Shown in pieces: positions 19,956 to 31,358 of a stretch of 53,771 nucleotides of DNA. The notes below the pieces were generated by a model that was not told where the DNA came from, did not search any database, and saw only the letters and a program-made list of their open reading frames with translations. This stretch comes from Clavulina sp. PMI_390. Taxonomy: Eukaryota > Basidiomycota > Agaricomycetes > Cantharellales > Hydnaceae. The stretch spans positions 1 through 53,771 of the forward strand of contig WIDE01000160.1 in NCBI GenBank assembly GCA_015039315.1, in the 5' to 3' direction. The position numbers were made by a program, and so were the translations under genes. Numbering within the stretch: position 1 is the stretch's first letter; the number at the start of each line of letters is the position of its first letter.

Positions 19956-20737
19956 TATAATCACGGGCCAGTAGGGTGAGGGGCTGTTTGACTGGATGCC
20001 ATCATAGTCGATTACCGTTTGAAGCCATACTGTCCATAAATTGCCTCTAGCTATGTTACTGTATATAAGTTTCCCCATAACATCATTCCAGCTCACACTA
20101 TTCCCAGCGTTGAGTGAGAACTTGATACTCTTGCTCCGCATTGGAAACACCTAATTGTCTCGGCCTCTTCCGCTTTCAGTCAATTCCGTATCTGATTGTC
20201 GTGTTGACGCTCTCTACGTGCCTCTCGACCGTCCTTTCAGGGCATCTAGCACCAGTACTGCACTACATACATACTGGCTGGGGGGATGCTGCCTTATGCT
20301 GTTCCGTCATATCTTCCAGCTCGCCATGACAAAGTCAGATTGTGCTTGTTGATGCTGACTAGTGATAGGCGCTCGCTTTGGACTTGCTTACGCTCAAACA
20401 CAATACAACAAATGACAGTCTTGAATGTGCTTTCTGGGGTATTTTACTGCTGGGGCAAGATCAAAGACTCTGCTCTTCCGCTGAGTCTCACCATGGTGCT
20501 TCCTCGCATTCTTGTTCGAAAGTTCTGGTTAGAAATGCCAGTTTAGCGCTCATTGAGTCAACAGTGTTGCGATGTTTGAGGTGTTTGGTGAACAGGGTCC
20601 ACGCCAAATTTGCTGTGTGATCTGAGTCACTTCTCCACAACGCATTCCTATAAGTATGTGCCATTTTGAAGTGCTACGTGCAGCCATCTCACTTTCCCCC
20701 AATTTCTCGTCACCTTCATTCCTCCAGACTCTCAGCA
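19956..20737. other. spacer between F-box copy C and the ABC transporter gene
   Basis: About 780 bases with only short, unrelated ORFs. It should contain the ABC gene promoter. I found no repeat of the array spacer module here, so the ABC gene does not sit on a standard array unit. Confidence 0.4.
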
Positions 20738-23554
20738 ATGGCGGAAGATGGGACCTCGCCGCAAGATTCACTGCTCACTTCCGATGCTGAGTCGACTATC
20801 TCCTCGGATTTTGACCCGACGCCTCTTGTGCCACCGTCGAAAAACGAGAAGGATGAAAATTCAAAAGATGAAGCTGTCTACCTTCGAACGACCCCACTCA
20901 GCTGTTATGAAATGATTGAAGAAGTCTCTCGGTCAAAGGAAAGAGCTCTTCCTGGCCTGAACCTCCTCCACCATGTTGGCGCTTTCTTGAAGGACCTGCA
21001 CTATGCGATACGATTCATGAAAGACTGTGTTGAGCACGGCGGAGGTGGACTTCTCACCATCTGGTTGATCTACCGTCTTGCGTCCGCAAGTTTCTCTGCA
21101 ATATCGCTGTATTTCTCATCTCAGCTTATGAATTTTGTGAGTACTCAACCGTGTTGATCTGGGCCCTCCCTGATTTCTGGTTTGCCAGATCCAAGCTTTG
21201 ATCCGCCAAGAACAAGCAACGAAAACAGTGGGCTACCCGGAGTTTTACCGAGCTGCCGGCTCACTTATTGTCTGGAAACTATTTGAAGTCCAAACGAATA
21301 GGTTATTCTAGTGAGTGTACCAAGGCCTGACGACGTGAATCCCTTACCAACGGTATAGCCTTCCCTTCAAGTCAGCGTATTCAGCGACCTGTACGATATC
21401 GTATCAACGCGTTCTTTGAGGATAAAATTTTCCAAGGTGCGTTTTGATACCTCCTTTCCAAGAAATTACTCAGTCTGGCACAGCCAAAGCACGCCTAGAT
21501 CTACCCACGTGGTCCGACCCAATCGTCAAAGCAAAGTTCGAAGATATTATGCCTCACGCGGTGAGAGATAAAGGCTGGAGGCTACTGCACCATTTTGTGG
21601 CTGTGCCTGCCTCCATCCTATCAATCATTTCGCAAGTCGGTGTCGTATATGGATCAATCAAGTCGGAAGGCGGAGGGTGGTTCGCCCTCTTTGCTGGATT
21701 GGTTGCGATTTTTGAGTGTAACACATATGAGGACTGTTCTCCTGAAGGTGAAACCTGGATTTTCTCTACCTCTCCCTCCTATCACTAACCAAACAAGCCG
21801 TTGATAGTATTTTATGTTCACATCGTTAACCCCCTGCTAAAGCGCATGAGAGAAGTGAAACGTTACGTGGATAGCTCCCCCTATCGGCGTCAATTCATTG
21901 CGGATGGACTGCAAGATTTCATGCAAACAGGTGTGTGATTTCATTCAACCTTGTTACCGTACGGCGGCCTGCTGACTTGAATCCTCAACAGAGTATCGCC
22001 GTGCTCGAGAGACTCTTCCGTTGGAGAGTTTGGAGTCTGCTATTGACATTTTTGAAAGCCGTGAAACGTTCATGCAACTCTTAATATCATTCGCGACTCC
22101 TTTACTCGAAGCAAGCCCCACGGTATGTTGTTCAACTTCACATCATATGTCAATCCACGCTTATGAGACTATCGATTAGGTTATATTTGCTTTTCAGTCT
22201 CTTTCTAGCGGCAAGCCGTTACCACTAGCGTCACTCACTTTGATATCGTCGACCGTTTCTTCTATCGCGTGGCAGCTGCGTGGTACGGCCGAAGAATTCG
22301 AGAGCATGACAATGAGCCACAAGAATTTGAAAGCCCTCTACGATGTTATGGAGTGGGAGAACGAAATAAAGGACGGGGAAATGAGCTATCCCAAGGCTGA
22401 GACGACTGCCGGCATGAAAATAGAATTCAGGTGAGATGGCAAATCAAGTTGCCCGTTTTCATACTGAAAAGTGGTTTAGATCTGTATCATTCAAATATCC
22501 TCGGGAGGACAGCAATGTCTTGTCAGACCTTTCATTTGTCATCCAACCGGGTCAGTTGTGTGTTATTGTAGGAGAGAATGGTTGCGGAAAGGTGTGTTGA
22601 TTTTGCCTCAGACTCGTCCAAGCTGCACTGATGATGTTTCAGACAAGCACTGTAAACCTCCTCGGCCGATTGTATGATGTCACCGAAGGACAGATCTTCG
22701 TCGATGATGTTCCTATTCAAGACTGGAGAGGCGATGATCTTCGCGGTGCACAGGCCGTCCTCTACCAAGATTTTCGTCCCTACCATACCACTGTGAGTAA
22801 CCTTGACCTACAGGATACTCTTTGTATCTCATGGGGAGGTCTCTTAGCTTGGGGAGAACATTGGTTATGGCGATGTCGATCAACTCGACAACCATGAACG
22901 TATCCACAAGTGCGCAGAGGTTGCTGGCGCCCTACCATTCATCGAGAAAGAACCTTTGGGCTTTCGTGCAGATATCTTCACTCGACGTCCAGAATGGTCG
23001 GAGCTAGGCATGATCAAGCGCAATGGCCCTCTTCAGCAAAGGATCAACGAACTTGAACGTTCTGTGGAGCTTTCGGGTGGCCAATGGCAACGCCTTGCCA
23101 TCGCACGCACCTACATGCGTATCATGCGTGATGTGAACAACGGAGATGCAGCTGACACTAAGCTTCTCTGTTTTGATGAGCCTTCTAGTGCTCTTGATCC
23201 CAAAGCAGAATTCGGTGAGGGTACACTCTCATCCTCGCTTGATAGCAGAACTTTGCTCTTATATGCTGATCTTTCATCAAAACAGAACTATTCGAAAAGC
23301 TCCGTGCGGAACGGGGAAAGCGAACCCTGATATTCATCACCCAGTGAGTCCACAATCCACTGATCGTCATTAGTTACCAAGTGGTGTCACTCAATCGTTC
23401 TAAAAGTCGATTCGGGCACCTCACAAAACATGCGGACGTTATTCTCTACATGAAAGAAGGCCGAATCATAGAACAGGGAACTCATGTGGAGCTTGTGGCC
23501 CTCGGTGGCAGTTACGCCCATCTTTATAATGTGCAGGCACAGGCATTCCAATAG
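20738..23554 (+). CDS. ABC half-transporter (one membrane domain, one ATPase domain), 12 exons
   Basis: Exons: 20738-21136, 21189-21310, 21372-21436, 21484-21747, 21808-21930, 21992-22122, 22180-22430, 22480-22591, 22643-22792, 22848-23214, 23286-23343 and 23407-23554, summing to 729 codons. The N-terminal 480 residues are a divergent membrane region with hydrophobic stretches (LTIWLIYRLASASFSAISLY, FVAVPASILSIISQVGVVYG) and RIQRPVRYRINAFFEDKIF. The ATPase domain has Walker A GENGCGKTS (about 483-491), Q-loop YQDFRPYHTT, signature LSGGQWQRLAIAR (near 614), Walker B LLCFDEPSSALD (D649, E650) and H-loop FITHRF. All catalytic motifs are present, so it should hydrolyse ATP. As a half-transporter it probably dimerises. 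The substrate is unknown. The exon 4/5 junction is the least certain. Confidence 0.85.
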
Positions 23555-24037
23555 CTCTGATTTCCCGAATTGACCGCAATCGTACCTACGACGCCCAAGT
23601 CAGTCTTGTAGTGACACGTCAGAGCATTCACTGGCTTCCGCTTCTGAGTATCTGCTAAGGCCAGTTTGTACTGATAGCCTCATCGATCCCGCGATAAGAG
23701 GATCTTGGCATGGTGATAATGCTTCTCGTTCAGATAATACAGCAAGCTTATGATAATTGGCAAGGTCGTGAGCTCGCAACTTGGTGACATCAATAGGGAG
23801 GGGTGAGACATAACAGCTTTGAAGAAGGTGGCTTGTATTAGAATGGATTTGGTAGACGCAGTCCCGCGTTATCTGGCTGGTCAATTGGTCGGTTAGGCCC
23901 TTTCGAGCTTCAGGTTAGTTGCCAACAGCTCATTTCACACGCCTTGGCTGGGCTCCCTCAGCCGCAAACTTTGCCCTGATCGTACAACCCAGCGCCATAT
24001 CTAGCTTGAACTCAACGGTGACCCCCTTGTGGTCATC
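23555..24037. other. spacer between ABC gene and F-box copy D
   Basis: About 480 bases. The only ORF, 94 codons on the minus strand (23600-23884), shows no recognisable features. The last 30 bases before ATG 24038 (acccccttgtggtcatcatg) resemble the array's pre-ATG sequence. Confidence 0.45.
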
Positions 24038-25716
24038 ATGGGGGTGTGGGCCGACTTGCCTACCGAGCTCGCCATCCAGGTGTTACGACAGCTTGACCCC
24101 AATCGAGCGGAACTCACAGATGCCTCGACAGCAGACGCTCGAAATCGGGTCAATCAAGATCTCTTGACCTGCACTTATGTATCACACCAATTCCGAGCAA
24201 TAATTGACCCCTTCTTATATTGCGATGTCCACTTCCCTGCTCCCCGTAACCAGGAGCAAGTGGATGATACATTCCGAAATGTTCGGCAATTCACTCGTGC
24301 GCTCATCTTGAGACCAGAGTTGGCAAAATATGTCCGCGAACTCGATATTACGTCATTGGATGCAAGTGACGACGAGATCGACATCAAAACTTTCATTGCA
24401 GAATGCAACAACAATTATGGCAGTGAGGAGGTCAATGACTTTCTCTCTAGAATAGGCGAAGGAGAATGTAACAATGTGCAAAATATTTTGCAAGGTCTTG
24501 CTCATTTGGGTTTGACCAACGGGCTGATCATTCGTGGAGGAACAAATGGCATTTTCATCATCCTCCTCCATCTCCTTCCTCGTCTAAAAAAGCTCTCCAT
24601 TACCGCTGGAGCTGGAATAATGTGTGTTGCGTACTCCTGCTTCGCCGCATTTATTGGAGGTGTGCCTTGTGGTCTGAGATCTGTTTCAAAGCTTTCGCTC
24701 CATTATGATGGTGCCGGGGTATGTGGAGTTTCTCGCACCAGAAGTCTATTGTTAATGTTCCCAATACCTGCTTGGTAGGACGGATTCCGAGGCTTCCAAT
24801 CCCTCCCCTTCATGGCTCTCCCCTTCATCGATTCCTTAATGATAAATGATTTAAGGACTGGTGGGTCGCGGGCCTCTCGCTTGACACTTGGTGAAAGTCC
24901 TGAACCAGAGTCTTCCCCTTCCCCTTCTATCTTTTTACCAAACAATACCCTTCCGCTGACGTTTCAAAAGACATCCACGGGGTATGCTATTCCCGCGAGA
25001 TCGGCTCTTATGAAAGACCTCGCTTTCTCGAGTTCAGTAGTTGCATGTCCATTCATGAATAAACTACTTCTTGTACCTTCGACGCTTCAGAGATTTGAAT
25101 ACACTGTCAGTGAGGCGGTCATTTTTTTTCTGTACGCCATTCCGTCCTGCGGAGTTTCTCCCTGGACTACAAAGCCACTCCTCCTCCCTGAAGGAGCTTT
25201 TCATCGATTGGAAAGTTCTATGCCAGGAGGACGAGGATGAACCATTCATTGGGTCCCTCTCCGGGCTCGTTGCCCTCGAAAAGCTGCGAGTACCTGCTCG
25301 CCTTCTCCTCGTCAGCTTCAACGACGAAGATCATGACGAAGAGGACGCTGAGCTTCACCCTCTTGCCGTCCTCCAGAACCCCATGGACGATATTCTCCCT
25401 CCAAACCTCATCTCACTTAAGCTAGACCTCAAGAATGCACCAATAGAGCGCTTCTGCAACCGGACGGGAATCCCCCAGAGTCTTCGCTCTACTCGTAAAC
25501 GACTTCCTGCTTTATATGATTTCACGGTCGGAGGAAAGGTTATCCCGGAATGGGCCCGGATAACGAGGATACTTCAGCAGGTGCCAGCACTTCAGCCTCC
25601 GGTGAGGGTTGATGTCTTCGTGAGTACTCGTATGCTTTGTGGTGCTCAGACACTCAGTCCTCACTCGACGAGCCTTGGATATTTAGGGGTTTGACGGTGC
25701 TCAGGATCTTGAATAA
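24038..25716 (+). pseudogene. F-box-like/LRR protein, array copy D, with a frameshift in a T8 run
   Basis: Exon 1 is 24038-24718 (MGVWADLPTELAIQVL, DLLTCTYVSHQFRAIIDPFLY, RQFTRALILRPELAKYVREL, LLHLLPRLKKLSI). Exon 2 is 24779-25619 and exon 3 probably 25687-25716. In exon 2 the frame is good to about 25121, passes through eight T (25122-25129) and then continues in the next frame as TPFRPAEFLPGL, LKELFIDW and LVALEKLRVPARLLL up to the last intron. The homologous stretch in copies A-C is continuous. A one-base length difference in the homopolymer explains it. Either the gene is a recent pseudogene or the assembly has an error; everything else looks intact, with no other stop. Confidence 0.8.
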
Positions 25717-26031
25717 TTCCAATATAACAACTGTGATAATTAATTAAGTGAAGCCAGCAGACTCACAAAAGTAAAACCTGCTCAAAATAAACATTCGTCG
25801 CAGTGTCAGCAGATATTCATCAGGTCACACAGCACCCACCTGCCAAGTCTAGATTCTCAATATGTCCTAATGCAATGTGTGCGCGTCTTCAATATATTCG
25901 AGATAGTGTATATGCCCAGGGGGCAAATGCGCAAGATGCAGATTCAGTACATGATTACCAGAGGGAATAAATTTGTTTATCGTGTGTAGGAGAGTCCTCC
26001 CTTCAAGGTGTTAAGACCAGCTCAAAATAGA
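25717..26031. other. convergent 3' spacer
   Basis: About 315 bases between the tail of F-box copy D (plus) and the stop of the RBM26/27-like gene (minus). It is AT-rich and should hold both 3' UTRs. No gene or repeat was seen. Confidence 0.4.
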
Positions 26032-28984
26032 TCAATCATCAAAGCCACCCCCAGCGCCCCATCCTCCATCGTCCTCCCCGCCTTGAGCACGGCTTGTTCC
26101 TGAAGCGTCGCCGTCATTGGTGTCCACATGGTCCCCGGTCTCGGTAGCCCCAGCGCCTGAAGCGGTTTCCTCTCCACCAGGAGCCATGTCGTTATCGTCA
26201 TCCAGTGTCGAAACGATGAGAACTGGTGTACCGCCGTCATCCATGGCATCATTTGTCCCGTTCTCTGCACTGGAGGAGATAGATGTGCTAGAGGTAGCAG
26301 CAAGAGGGACGGATGGGAGCGGCCCTGTCTTCCCTGGAGCGAGCCATGAGACGGATGAGGATCCAGCTGGAGTACCCTTGGATATTGCAAGCTCTGCCAC
26401 GGCGCGAGTTTGGAAGCGGACATGCACTTCGTCAGTTCCTGAGGGCTCAAAGGACTCTACAGGGCCCAAGTTCTGTGATGAAAAGTGAAATGTAGACAGG
26501 ACAGAACGGAGAGAGCAATGTTGCAAGAGAGATAACAGACCATCAGCCTTGGATCAAATGGGTGTTCCGTGATATAACAAACCGACCTTGTAGAATTCCT
26601 CCATGGATGCCAGCCCCTCAGAGTCATCCACGTTCACTCCCTTCACCACAAGAGTCTTTGGCCGATTATCCAGCTTCATGCTCCTTACAGCACCACCAGG
26701 AGCAGCTCCTCGTGCAACATACCCTCCCCGTGCCCCCCTCCCACGTCCACGGGCAAATGCCCCGCCTCGCCCCCGATATGAGGATGCTGCTGCTGGTGCG
26801 CCGCTAATAACGTTCGACGGAACACCCGCTTCGGCAGCCTGCTTCCGAAGCTCTTCTAGTTCTGCGAGCAGAGCACTCTTTCGCTCACCTTCCTCTGGTG
26901 ATGTTGAAGGATCAGCAGTAGAAGTGGGTGGTGTGGTGTCGAGCTCGCGATCAAGCTTTTCTCGCATCAGCTTCTCCTTAGCTGCATCCGACGCAACAGC
27001 AGGGCCGCTCGGCCGCCGTGATGCCGCCGCGGACGAAGCTGAAGAGGAAGATGGGGTCGCCTTGGTGGACTTCATCTCTTCGCCGAGTTTACGAAGCTCT
27101 GCCATGATCTCTTTCTTCTCTTGCGGAGTGCTTGCCGCGTCCAAGCGCGCAAAGAGCGCCTTCTGTTCGGCAATCTGTTTCTCTAACATAGCTTTTCGAG
27201 CAGCGATGGATTCGGCGGGTGTCATGGTCGGAGCAGTGGTGGGATTCGAGGGAGGTTGTGTGGATGTTGTGGAGGAATTGCCGTTGGTAGATGTGGTAGG
27301 GGTAGTGCCTTGCACGAGTGGTGCGCTTGCAGCGAGTTTCTGGGCACCTAGCTCGCCCTTTCCAGCCATCGGTCTGTGCCAGAACACTCTAACGAACCGA
27401 TCGCCAAATATAGCATCTTTGCTCGCCCATGCAGCATGAGCTTCGCTCGGCGAGGAGAATGAGACGAGAGCCTTTGACGTTCGCGCATCGATCGCGACGT
27501 TTGTGACACTTCCGAATTTCGAGAACCAGGAGGATATAGCGGGGAGGGAGAGGGATTCAGGTGGGATCTTCTCGACAACAATGGTCTTGGTATCGTTGGG
27601 TCGTTTCCCAGGAGGTGCGCCAGGCCGAGAAGAGGAGGATGAGGAGGGCTCATCGGGAGCATCGAATGAAGGCTGCTCTTCAGAGCTGGGGAAGGTGCCT
27701 GGTTGAGAGCGCATTTGGCCCATGGGTTGACCTCGCCCGCCTCGCCCTGCCCCACGCCCTCGAGGGCCTCCTCGTTGTGGCCCACCATTATAACCATTCC
27801 CATTCGGAAGAGAGACATCGTCGAACACGGCGTCATTTTGTGGGGGAAGCGAACCATTGGCGGAAGACGTCGAAGGCCCAGATTGCTGAGAGTCAGAAAG
27901 GGTGAGAGTGACACCGTTGGGCGAACGACCACTTCTGTCACCTCTTCGATTGGGAGGACCGGGCATGGACATATCCATCTGAGGTTCGTTAGGGTTGTAT
28001 CCATTTCCACCCATCATAGAAGGATCCATCATCCACGGGAAGCCACCCTGCATCATAGCCATCATCTGGGCTGGGTTCATGCCAGGCATGGAGTTTATCG
28101 ACATCCCATTGGGCCCCATGAAACCCATTGTACCCATTGGAGGGACAATAGCCTCGTCGCCATGTGTGTATGGACATGTTTCGCCTCGCGGGCAGTACCC
28201 CATGTCTAAAAAGGAGGTCTTGTGATGAGAATATGCACTGTCTGACGATCCCAGGGGGTGAACGAAGGTACTGACTGTGATAATCCCTGCAAGGTTCTGG
28301 CGATCTCCCATTTCTTCCTTGGCCGCCACCGTTGGCTGCGCCACCTCGCCCAGCGCCTCTCCCAACACCTCCACCACGGCCGCCCCTCCCGTCTGAATTT
28401 CTTGGCCCACCTCGATCAGCTTGCGGTCGTCTCCCAGGTCCATCTGAACTTAATCTTGGCCCTTTGGGAGGTTGGCGGGCAAAGCCAGAGTCGTCGTCTG
28501 CACCGCGCTTTGTGCCTCGAGGGCCAAGAGCGGCGTCAACTGGGATACGGATGCCGTCGGACGAAGATGGCTGGACGTCCTCGTAGGGCAGATAAGATTT
28601 GCTTCGGATTGCACGAAAGAGCTTTTCAACGAACGGCGAAGCCTCTGGAGTGAAGCAAAAGAATTGTGGACGAGAATGCACAACTGTTAGCTTCTCGATG
28701 AACAAAAGTAAGAGTTTGACAAAGGGGGAGACATACCAGCTTCCAAGAACTCGGAAAGTTGTTTTTCGATTCCAGTTCTCAGCTGAGCTTCTGGCTCGTT
28801 GTGCTTGAGCAATGCTAGAACATAGTCACTCAGCACGGCGGGATCTGCGTCACAGCTGGTGGCCATTGTCAACATCAGGTGAAATACGTCGTCGATCGCT
28901 AATAGCATATACTCACATGGGTTCTAGTGTCTTCACCAGCCACGGTTTGATATAGACTTCATCAGATGCAGCGAGAAACGGCAT
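26032..28984 (-). CDS. RBM26/RBM27-like RNA-binding protein (CCCH zinc finger and RRMs)
   Basis: Five minus-strand exons (28917-28984, 28737-28855, 28276-28644, 26587-28205, 26032-26472) give 871 residues. The N-terminal 85 residues (KPWLVKTLEP, DADPAVLSDYVLALLKHNEPE, PFVEKLFRAIRSKSYL) match the PWI-like domain of RBM26/27. An RGG-rich linker follows, then a C-x8-C-x5-C-x3-H finger (C181, C190, C196, H200) split by an intron. A Met/Gly/Pro-rich region is next, then an RRM at about 392-463 (TIVVEKIPPESL, KALVSFSSPSEA), a coiled coil near 505-560, another RGG patch, and a second RRM around 707-765 crossing the last intron. In mammals RBM26/27, and in fission yeast Rmn1, act in nuclear RNA decay with the MTR4-exosome. 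That role is inferred here. The start is the only ATG before the domain. Confidence 0.88.
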
Positions 28985-29119
28985 GAGCGCTTAGAATGGC
29001 GATTTGGGAACGCTGTGCGGAAAACTCCGTCGAAGCCGGGGACAAGTCAGCGTGGGAACTTTTGTGTCCAATATAGTACCCTCTCCTCCTCCCCGCACAC
29101 TTCCCCACCATCACTGGCC
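28985..29119. promoter_or_regulatory. 135-bp divergent promoter region
   Basis: Only 135 bases separate the ATGs of the RBM26/27-like gene (minus) and the GPATCH8-like gene (plus). Both promoters and 5' UTRs must lie here, unless they extend into the opposite gene. I see no TATA box; a pyrimidine-rich tract (ctctcctcctccccgc) precedes the plus-strand start. Confidence 0.6.
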
Positions 29120-31083
29120 ATGTCGCAATCAAACATCGACCGCTGGAAGTCGATTCCTCTAGAGAGACAGAAGGTAGCCTATCTCCTATGCTTTGCAACC
29201 CCATGAGAGCAGCCTTAACTGTCACAACCCCCCTCGGCCCTTAGCGGTCCAGAACTCCCTCAGACAAGGATGATGATTCGGATGATGATGTCTCTCTCGT
29301 ATCTCGCACCCCTTCACCTGAGCCTGGTGCTTCTGGTGGAGGTTTAGATGACTATGATGGACATCATCGTGGCTTCGAGCGTGAGGTCATCACTGTAGAG
29401 ACCAAGCTCAAGGAGACCAATATTGGCCACAAGATGCTCCAGAAAATGGGCTGGAAAGAAGGCCAGGGTCTTGGAGTCATGGGCGATGGTGAGCTCCGAA
29501 TACCTCTTCGCTACAAACCCCAGTCTCACTGGTTAACGATAGGCCGAGCGGAGCCTATTCCGTTCAAGCTCAAGTCAGATCTGAGCGGCCTCGGCAAGAC
29601 CACCCAGGATGTCAGAATGATCGCAATGACCGTCGCACAACGTCGTGACATGGAAATGGAACGCCAAAGCCGTGAAACTGAGGATCAAAAACGAGCTCGA
29701 GAGGTGCGTCATAACTTTTGTCTGGTCTCGGTCGCTGCTCAGATATATCCACTCGTTCTCAGGGCGCTGTTGCCAAAAAAGAAGCGATCAAGACCGAGAT
29801 TGTCACGACCCTTCGCCCATTCTACTGCGAAGTGTGCGACAAGCAGTACCAGAATGTTGCCCAGTTTGACGAACACCTTCGGAGCTACAGCCATACTCAT
29901 AAAGTGGTACGTCGCTCTTGAAGTTGACCAAGTTTATGCCAAACTTAGCCAGACATCATTACTCCTTGTTTAGCGCTTCAAAGAGATGGAAGCGTCTCAA
30001 AAGCCAAAGGATAATTCCAAGGCCCGCGAACGTGAACGAAAGCGTGAGGAGAAGGAACTGAAACGACTCGCCGCTGCCTCGGGGGTTAAACTTGCTACCA
30101 CTTCGGTGGTGGCTAGCTTACCCCCTCCTGTAGTTGCCACTCCTTCATCGTCAACGTCTGGAAAAGGAGGCTGGAGCTCAGGATTCAAGGCAGTCGATTC
30201 CTCAACTTCTTCCGGAGGTGGAGGCTTCAAGAAGTCTGGCTGGGCAAGCGTTTCTGCGCCAGCAGTGCCGCCTGAAGATGCCCCTAGATCCTCGGGATGG
30301 GCTCCCGTACAGGCCACTCCCACTACGACTAACAAACCAGGATTCTCCAAAGCTGGATGGGCATCCGCAACAACTCCTGCCCAATCATCCGAGTCTTCTT
30401 CGACCGCTCCGCCCGCTCAACCATCTTCTGATGAGCCCTCTCGCCCAGCAAAAAACCCCATGTTCACGCGCGGAGGTGTCATGAAGCTCGACACGACCGA
30501 CGTATCCCCCCCTACTTCATCCTTCTCATCAACATCTGCACACCCTCCTCCACCTCCCCCTTCTGATCTTCCTCCACCGCCACCCCCTCCCTCTTCTACA
30601 TGGCAGCCCCCACCCCCGCCTCCCGATGTTGCTCACAATCCACCACCGCCTCCTCCCCCATCCGACCAACCGCCTCCTCCGCCTCCTCCTTCGTCATCCT
30701 TTGACCTTCCGCCGCCGCCGCCTCCATCGGATCCCTACTCCTCCAGTGGTGATAGGGAGAGGGGAAGGGATAGAATGAGAATGGATATCGACGAGCCTTT
30801 CTCGCGTGATTCGTATCGAGACCGAGATCGGGAACGTGACCGGGACCGAGACCGCACGGACGACGGAGATCGTGGATATGGATATGGGTCCTCGCAATAT
30901 GGTCGAGGTGGCGGACCTCCCAATAACCCAAGACGTGGGTGGAATAGGGCTCCTGATTCTGGCTATGGGGATCGAGGGTCTGGCAGGGGGCGGGGCGGGT
31001 ACGGTGGAGGAGGTAATTCGGGCTATGGATCAAGAGGAGGGTATGGGAGGGGTTATCAGGGAGGTGGCGGTGGACGTCGATAA
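29120..31083 (+). CDS. GPATCH8-like G-patch and C2H2 zinc-finger protein
   Basis: Exons 29120-29173, 29245-29703, 29763-29906 and 29974-31083 give 588 residues. The G-patch is at about residues 76-108 (GHKMLQKMGWKEGQGLG), then a charged helix (RRDMEMERQSRETEDQKRARE) and a C2H2 finger of the U1-like type with C193, C196, H209 and H215 (YCEVCDKQYQNVAQFDEHL). The C-terminal half is low complexity: Gly/Ser blocks with repeated SGWA motifs, long poly-Pro tracts near 390-440, an RD/RE-rich stretch and an RGG/GYG tail. G-patch proteins activate DEAH helicases; GPATCH8-type proteins act in pre-mRNA splicing. The helicase partner is not visible. An antisense ORF at 30596-31186 is a shadow. Confidence 0.87.
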
Positions 31084-31358
31084 CATCGCGCCAGCATGTA
31101 TTTACATATTTTATCCTCAACCGCCCTCTGTCTGCATTCACTACGAAAGCCTCTCTCACTACAGTCTTCCCTCTCTCAAATTGCAATCATATCAATCCTT
31201 GACATGTACACTTTGTGATACTGGGATATCACTCGTGGTATTGATACCCGCAATCATATTCGGCAACCCCAGAAAGAAAGCTAACGGAAGCCTATGACAG
31301 GTTCCGTATGCACATACCAATCTGCTGTACAAAACCTGCCCTTTCGACTTTGCATCAT

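Noticed and set aside
26603..27439. 278-codon plus-strand ORF opposite the RBM26/27-like gene
   Set aside because: It is the antisense shadow of a Ser/Gly/Pro-rich coding exon with recognisable RRM and zinc-finger sequence on the minus strand.
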